This document shows positions 58,411-64,000 of a stretch of DNA of 64,000 nucleotides, in pieces. Under the pieces are notes generated by a model. That model did no database searches, had not been told where the DNA came from, and saw nothing but the letters and a program-made list of their open reading frames with translations. How positions within the stretch are numbered: the first letter of the stretch is position 1; every line of letters begins with the position of its first letter. The translations under genes and the position numbers were made by a program. This stretch comes from Cristatella mucedo. Its lineage: Eukaryota; Bryozoa; Phylactolaemata; Cristatellidae. Location of the stretch: positions 10,977,501 through 11,041,500 of the forward strand of contig WPIO01000004.1 in the NCBI GenBank assembly GCA_009760855.2, in the 5' to 3' direction.

Positions 58411-59169
58411 GAAGAGATTTTGCTTCCTCCTGCTTCGTTCGCAGTGAATTAAAGTGGCAGTGTTTGTCGTTTGCGGGCGTTCTATGCTGTGCGCAACGGC
58501 AACCAAACTTCATGGACGTTTGATTTTTTGCGTTTGATTATATGAAGACAAAGAGAAAGCGACGCTCCTCGGCGACCCGATTCAGCTGTAGTTTGTGGTT
58601 CTCTGTGCATGGCTCAGATCGCTGGGCTCGCCGGCACACTGCAAGTGCAGGCAGACTGGTAGTGGCCTAGGGACAGGCCAGTTCACGGCTGTGGTCTGAC
58701 GGCTACATGTTTATCCACAGGCCGGCTTTGTCCTCCCGCCGACTCACGGGATGAGTTGTGGCTGGGAGGAGAAGTGGGGGGGGGGGGGGGGAGGAGGGAA
58801 CGCCAACCTGGCAGAGGACAGTTGTGTCTGGGGGAGCGCTGCAGGCGCACGCGACAATATACGTTCCTGCGAACCAGCATCGGTGTTCTGCCTGCGCCCG
58901 CGTACGTAGGCAGTTGGAAGAGCACTGTTTAATCTACAAGCTTGCGCTGCTATCGATGTCCGACTGGTCTGACTAGAAGGGCTACCGCTGCTTTCGCTAC
59001 TACTCCTTCTGCGCTCACTGACCCAGGCGTACCGTACCCGGAACTTCGGCTAGGTTTTGAACCTAGACCTTAGCCCTGACGGCCGAAGAGGGATCGCACC
59101 GGGATGGGGGGGGGGCAATCGCCCGACGTGCGCTCCTCTGGCGTTTCGGTCAGAGGTCAGGCCGACAGC

Positions 59170-59545
59170 GAGCCGACTGGCATTTGAGCCAGCAGAATTT
59201 TAACATTTTAAGATTGCTTCTATTGCTTGGCACCGCGCTATCCGATTCTTTAATGACGAGCTCGTGGCGTTCCAACCATCAAATGCTTCGACGTTTGCAC
59301 CGGTCGAGTCCTCTACGTCAGAAGAAGCCATGAAGAAGGCGTGCCCTTGATGGCGCCTACAATTGGTCGTTTGTTCAGTCTTGCCTCAGTCTCACCCTAG
59401 AAGTAAAACCATGCTCAACTTCTGGATCTTTGTTCAGTCTTCCAATAAGTCTTGGACGAACCATTCCCCAGTCTTAGTGACGTATGCACCAAAGACTGAA
59501 GCACGACAGAAGGAGAACTCGCCGCGTAAATGCGGGTTCACATTA
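59170..59545 (+). repeat. Unclassified dispersed repeat, copy 2
   Basis: Plus-strand partner of 1905-2275. It contains a 101-codon open frame (59363-59668, beginning MVVCSVLPQSHPRSKTMLNF) that I do not recognise. Similarity to copy 1 extends upstream of this frame. Confidence 0.55.
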
Positions 59546-59859
59546 TGTTGCGCTATGTCTACGTTAGTTTGCAGTTCATCAAATCCTATGCACTTGTATC
59601 AGCAGCCCGGAAGTCCCTGTGTTACACCTATGTCCAACTATCGGCATACATTTTTTCTTGTTCATTAATGATTCCCGCCCTAGTGACGACTCTCAAGATT
59701 TAGACGTTTTATGCTCGGTCATTGTCGATATTTGAGTATATCATATCTTATCTGAGTCTTAGGAAATACCGCTAGCCATATGTCTACAACTCATGTATGC
59801 GACGTCAGCGGCCACTGTCTTTCCAAGATTCAGGAATCTCTGTACGTGGCCGCGAGCAA

Positions 59860-60240
59860 GGCATAATAAGGCATTCTCAGATGAGAAGCACGAGGCAGGT
59901 AATTTTCGTTTGCACCAACTCGAGGTCGGCCGGCAAGCAATGTCGCAAATCCAGCGACAAATTCCTCTTTGAGAACTCCTCCTGATGAGAACTCCTCCTA
60001 TGATCGTGGCTTCCGTGCGTTTCCAGATCAGTGACACAATATCAAAATAAATTTAACTGTGTGAATCAATTTGTTTGGCTTGCTGAGTGCGGAAGTGCTG
60101 TCTCGGATGACTAATGGTCGTCGGGTAAATAATCGAGTCGGCACCTTGGAAAAGTGTGACATCATGTGTGTGACATAGTTTGGGGCGTTCAACTAGATTT
60201 CGTCAGTGACGAAGATTTGGATGAAAGTCGCATGAAGCTA
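59860..60240 (+). repeat. Local duplication, copy A (no archease exon)
   Basis: Aligns with 61725-62345 in the same orientation: GGCATTCTCA(G/A)ATG, AGGTAATTTTCGTTTGC against ATGTAATTTTCCTTAGC, CGTGCGTTTCCAGATC against CATGCGTTTCCGGATC, CAATATCAA, and GTGTGACATCATGTGTGTGACAT against GTGTGACATGATGTGTGCGACAT. Relative to copy B about 240 bases containing archease exon 1 are missing. Confidence 0.7.
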
Positions 60241-61329
60241 CCAGATTACAGAGTTTAATCTCAAAAGTGCGTTCACTAGGAAATGCCACTAAAAATTAAG
60301 TCTTTTAATCTGGTGTGAGAGCTTCCAGCTTGTTTTGGAGCACTAGATGAATGAGCAGTACTGTCAGCAAGAGGTTTACCTTGCAATCTTTACCTGACGT
60401 GTCTGCCGTTTGCGTGCGATCTCAACCAAGCCGACACCCTTTTAAATGGGAACTGCATCAGGATTATGAAATTACGGATGCATTGTAATGCATTTAGTAC
60501 ATTCCACTACTGAAAGGTCGCGAAATAATTGTTAGCCTTTGGTTTGTGCTAGTATTTTGCGAAGAAACGATTTGGCGACGTTTCCAGCTTAAACCGGCTA
60601 TTCGCATTCTCTCCACTCATAGCTTTCTTCTTTCCAGTACATGAAAATTCTGGGACGCGGCTCGACGGGTCGGCGAGGAACTAACTCCACCTGCGATGCC
60701 AGCTGCATCCATTAATTTTTAATCAAAACTGCGAATGCAATTGTATGCACAGCAGATCCCATTGCAGTTTCAGCCTCTACGCACATTCCTCATTTCCTCG
60801 TGCTTGGGCTCCGCACGTTTCCATCTCTTCCGAAGGGCTCCCACCAAGTTGTTGTACGCATATAGCGATGGCCGGAAGCGATCACCATTGTGGTGGTACT
60901 AATCGATGCTAATGCTTGCCGCTAGAAAGATCAAATCCTTAAAAACCAGTTGACGTCCCGACTCCAAAACGGACAGCGCGCGAGTGCAAGCGGAAACTCA
61001 CGGTAATAAAAAGGTGCAATTGACAAGATTCCGTAGGGAGCATTGGGTTGTATAGTGACGCGAACCCATCTGGAATTTCTAATCTTAACGATAATAGCAA
61101 TAACACTCGTTTAAGTGGTGCCGACTGTCAGGTGGTCTCACTTATTTGCACCTAGAATTGTTCTCGTTGGCATCAAGGTCATGTACGAACCAATATATTC
61201 CCGAGCTCTCGGCCGAGTTCATAGTCGGTTGATCGATTAAGGCACAGAATAGGGGTTTTCCAGCACCGAGTGCCGTGAAAATTGGCCCGGCTCTTACCAT
61301 GGTTTAATGCAATAACGGAACAGTGTGAG
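60241..61329. other. No gene recognised
   Basis: Intergenic sequence between the two duplicated segments. I see no gene or known repeat in it. Confidence 0.4.
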
Positions 61330-61600
61330 AGCGTCCCAACGCATATTTCTTCAAAGCACGAAAGTCACTCCTAGTGAACTACGTGCCCCCCCGACTTGGT
61401 GACATTTAAAAAGAAGCTAAAAACTCCTCACTGCATTTGCTGGATCCGCGTGGACTGTCCTGTGTGAGCTTATTGTGCAGACGCCGTGCATGTTATTAAT
61501 AACTAATTGGCATGCCACCTTTCCAGCAAATGTGGAATTACTATGAAAAGGTTTAATTCTCTTAGAGCTAAAGCAATGCCGCTATTCTTAATCATATTTT
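61330..61600 (+). repeat. Old L2-like LINE 3' end
   Basis: GACATTTAAAAAGAAGCTAAAAACTCCTCACTGCATTTGCTGG corresponds to the FKKKLKTHL region. CAGCAAATGTGGAATTACTATGAAAAGGTTTAATTCTCTTAGAG is the tail. It is clearly more diverged than other copies. Confidence 0.55.
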
Positions 61601-61724
61601 ATGCACGGTATTGCAAGACCTGAGCCAACTTCGAAGGTATATTAACGTTGGATTGTGGGGGTTTCGGTACGTTGGATTGTGAGGTGGTGCTTCTGTCTCA
61701 AGCCTCAGGCAGGTTGTTTTGGCA

Positions 61725-62345
61725 TTCTCAAATGGTAAGCGTGAGACATGTAATTTTCCTTAGCGCCAATTCAACCGCAGGTTGCCAACAATGGCGCTAA
61801 TCCAGCGAATCGCAATGCGAGGATAGCTCATCAAGCCTGCTCCTTCTTTTATGTCTATGCTCAATGATGGCGGCGTCCATGCGTTTCCGGATCCGTGTTG
61901 CAATATCAAGTCGAACTGCGCTGGTAGCCCAGTAACGGCGACAAACTGTATCGCTGGGCTGTCTGTCAAGACACCACCATAAGGTCTCAATATTGTGTCA
62001 ATACGCTGCCCTTTAAGGCAGACCCTCAATATCTCTACAGGACAAATCTATTTGTACCTTAGCCTTCTGGTTAAAAAAACGCGGGATGTTGGAACCAGGG
62101 AGCGACTTATCTATTCCTGAAGCAAAGTACGAATGTAAGTTGTGCCCTAGGAATGTGCAGCTGATTCCAGCGTAATTGAACTTTGGGAATCGATTTGCTT
62201 TGGCTTGCCTACTGCGGGAGCGCTGGCGTGAATGACTACCGGTCGCTGGGTAAATGCTCGAGCCCGCAGCCCGCACTTCATAAAGTGTGACATGATGTGT
62301 GCGACATTGCTTGGGGCGTCTTAGCCTGGATACGCAGTCACAAGC
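61725..62345 (+). repeat. Local duplication, copy B (with archease exon 1)
   Basis: Homologous to 59860-60240. It contains the archease start codon and first donor (62086-62134) in the part that has no counterpart in copy A. Confidence 0.7.
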
Positions 62346-63776
62346 CTTTGATGACCTTGAAAAGTTATCTTATTTTGAGGTTTAAGTATTTTCTTTCATT
62401 GGGAGGCTGCTAAGTGTGTCCCGGTAGCATGTGGCAACAAGGGACGAGTGAGCTTTAACGACGGTTGGAGCTTGCCGCTGACTACCGAGTCTCTCCTTGC
62501 CAATTCATTTCCACTCACTCTGTGCCTTCAGTCACCCTAATTTCCTATTCAAATCACGATGGGATCAAATTGCCAATATAAGAAATACACATTTAATGGT
62601 CCCGGCTCGACTTCGCTCAATCACTACATGCAGGTCTTACGAAGTGTGCGATACAGGCGCTTAGATTTGGTGCAAAACTCTGCATCCAGGCTTGCCTCTC
62701 ATGAACATCGCAGCTGCCCCATTACACTACGCCTCGTCGGCCTGCACTACCTGGCTCACTCCCCTCCAGAGTATCGACTTAAAGTTGTCACTTATGTCCA
62801 TTCATTCGTTTGCTCCGGCCTATTTATCCTAACTGCGACCGTTATTATTATTATTGGAAAGATTATCCTTGCCGGTTACTGAAGCAGTGCCGTCCGATAT
62901 GTTTGACCTGTTGTTGCCAGCTTCTGATTACCACTTCACGTGAATTCCAGTGTGGTGCCGTGACGATAGGTGTTACCGTCTTTTTGACCACCACGTGATC
63001 GCTGTCGAAGCGCGTTGGAGTCTGGAATGCTATGGCTGGATAGTTTGCCTAGTTTTTAAACTGCTTAGAGCAGAAGTCGGCAAGCTCCGCCCTTTATGTC
63101 AGATACAGCCTAGCTAGTATTCCAGTCTGACCTAACGCCCCCCTAGTTATTTATCGTTGGATCCGGCCTAATTGAATTGTCGCGGTTTTGTTCCCTTTCA
63201 TTGCTGCTGGTTGCAGCTAAAGCTGTGGCCCATGTTTATTTTTAGAACTGATGTTAGGCGCTTGTATGAAACAGGGTGGCTGACTGGAGAGGGATAATAA
63301 ACGTTTACCCCTATAATTGCCGGCCCCCTCACCCCCCCCCCCCTCTGTTGCGACTGCTCCTCATCTGGCCACGCCCACTCAGCCTGGCTGCCGGAATGGG
63401 CGTGGTTTCTTCTGGCCAAGTATGAAAAGTTGGGCCGACTACCGAATTAGAGAGTAGTGGCTGGTGAAACCGAGACTGTAGCTGACTAATAAATCATGCA
63501 ACCGTATGTTTTCTCTTGTAGATCTTGATCATACAGCAGACGTGCAGTAAGTACATAAATTTCCCATGCAATGAATCACCATTGCATGTACCGAACCGGG
63601 TTAGGGTTTTTCGTGGTCCTGATTTGGTCAGAAGCGCTATATTTGTTTTTGCAGGCTGCACGCATGGGGATGTAACCTGAAGGAAGCATTTGAGCAATGC
63701 GCAGTCTCAATGTTTGGCTATATGACCGACCTGCAGAAGGTTGAAATGACAGAAATGCAGGAGGTTCAAGCAAATG
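62086..63776 (+). CDS. ZBTB8OS: Archease (5' exons, runs off the window)
   Basis: Archease is the small cofactor that activates the RTCB tRNA-splicing ligase complex. Three exons join in phase: 62086-62134 (49 nt, donor T/GTAAGT), 63522-63546 (25 nt, a microexon) and 63655-63776 (122 nt, donor G/GTATGT). They encode MLEPGSDLSIPEAKYEY, LDHTADVQ, LHAWGCNLKEAFEQCAVSMF and GYMTDLQKVEMTEMQEVQAN. DHTAD is the archease signature with the metal-binding Asp, and HAWG..LEEAFE..A..MFGYMTD is the family core. About 65 of some 165 residues are present; the gene continues beyond 64000. The first ATG lies in CGCGGGATGT. The gene symbol follows the vertebrate name. Confidence 0.9.
62640..62870 (+). repeat. 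L2-like LINE ORF2 fragment in archease intron 1
   Basis: GATTTGGTGCAAAACTCTGCATCCAGGCTTGCC gives the LVQNSASRLASHEHRSCPIT block. GAGTATCGACTTAAAGTTGTCACTTATGTCC corresponds to the RIDFKVLSLTF region. A TTATTATTATTATTGG run follows. Confidence 0.65.
62871..63521. other. Archease intron 1, remainder
   Basis: No gene. Several short C or G runs are seen (for example 63331-63343). I recognise no repeat family. Confidence 0.4.
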
Positions 63777-64000
63777 GTATGTCTATGACTCTTGCAGATG
63801 GTCTAGCTTCATTGCCTCATTCTGTCTCATGACGTGTGGAGCTGATTGCCCCCCAACTGGTCTGAGTCGTTTCCATAGACCTAGCGATTCTTGCTGTCAA
63901 AAGAGGTATATCTTATTGTTATTCTGGCCCTAGATATGTGTGCACATATATATCTATATAGCTGTATGTGAATTGACAAACCACCTATCCATAAGTGCTA
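63777..64000. other. Archease intron 3, start
   Basis: Begins with the GTATGT donor and continues to the window edge. No further archease exon is visible. Confidence 0.6.

Larger units (their letters stand above)
57875..58510 (+). mobile_element. Diverged solo LTR, split by SINE and microsatellite
   Basis: GCCCCCGATCGTTGTGCGAGTGGGCTTCGACGCCCGATG (57890) and GGCGGGACTCCGGTGGGCGAGGCGGG (58261) correspond to consecutive parts of the LTR at 39155-39290. GAATTAAAGTGGCAGTGTTTGTCGTTTGCGGGCGTTCTATGC (58445) resembles its AATAAA and end. A SINE of family 2 (58010-58165) and a GT/GC-rich microsatellite (58286-58410) lie inside. No second LTR was found nearby. Confidence 0.55.

Overview
This window is nuclear DNA from an animal, not a prokaryote. 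Genes are split by GT-AG introns and most of the sequence is introns and repeats. The recognisable proteins (GIPC, RCC1L, EFHC, archease, two TSSK-like kinases) are animal genes. EFHC is an axonemal protein and TSSK-like kinases are sperm kinases, so the species probably has motile cilia or flagellated sperm. I cannot name the species. The repeat mix (L2-clade LINEs, tRNA-derived SINEs, hAT, an R2-like fragment, an LTR element) fits an invertebrate or basal chordate of intermediate GC.

Layout. 1-10.7 kb is repeat-rich: L2 copies, a ~960-bp foldback element, a second LINE 3' end, SINEs and microsatellites. At 10.7-12.5 kb, minus strand, are the first three coding exons of a GIPC adaptor. 12.5-19.6 kb is intergenic and holds a broken hAT transposase. 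Two plus-strand TSSK-like kinases follow in tandem (19.7-25.4 kb and 29.4-32.9 kb). They share all three intron positions, and both have lost the catalytic Asp of HRD (N in one, A in the other) while keeping the VAIK Lys, the DFG and the catalytic-loop Asn. 33-43 kb is intergenic: a diverged satellite flanking an R2-like fragment, and a clean 1.64-kb LTR element with a CACTT target duplication.

RCC1L (minus, 43.4-48.4 kb, 10 exons) lies head-to-head with a complete 10-exon EFHC1/2-type gene (plus, 49.7-56.0 kb, 641 codons). After another repeat-rich stretch with a local duplication, the first three exons of archease (plus, 62.1-63.8 kb) run towards the right edge; its remaining exons are outside the window.

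What ties it together. Archease is an RNA-ligase cofactor, RCC1L a mitochondrial ribosome-assembly factor and GIPC a trafficking adaptor; these are unrelated housekeeping roles. EFHC and the two TSSK-like genes suggest expression in ciliated or sperm cells. One dominant L2 family and a tRNA-derived SINE with a matching 3' tail account for most of the interspersed repeats. Exon limits were set by hand from splice sites, reading phase and family similarity.
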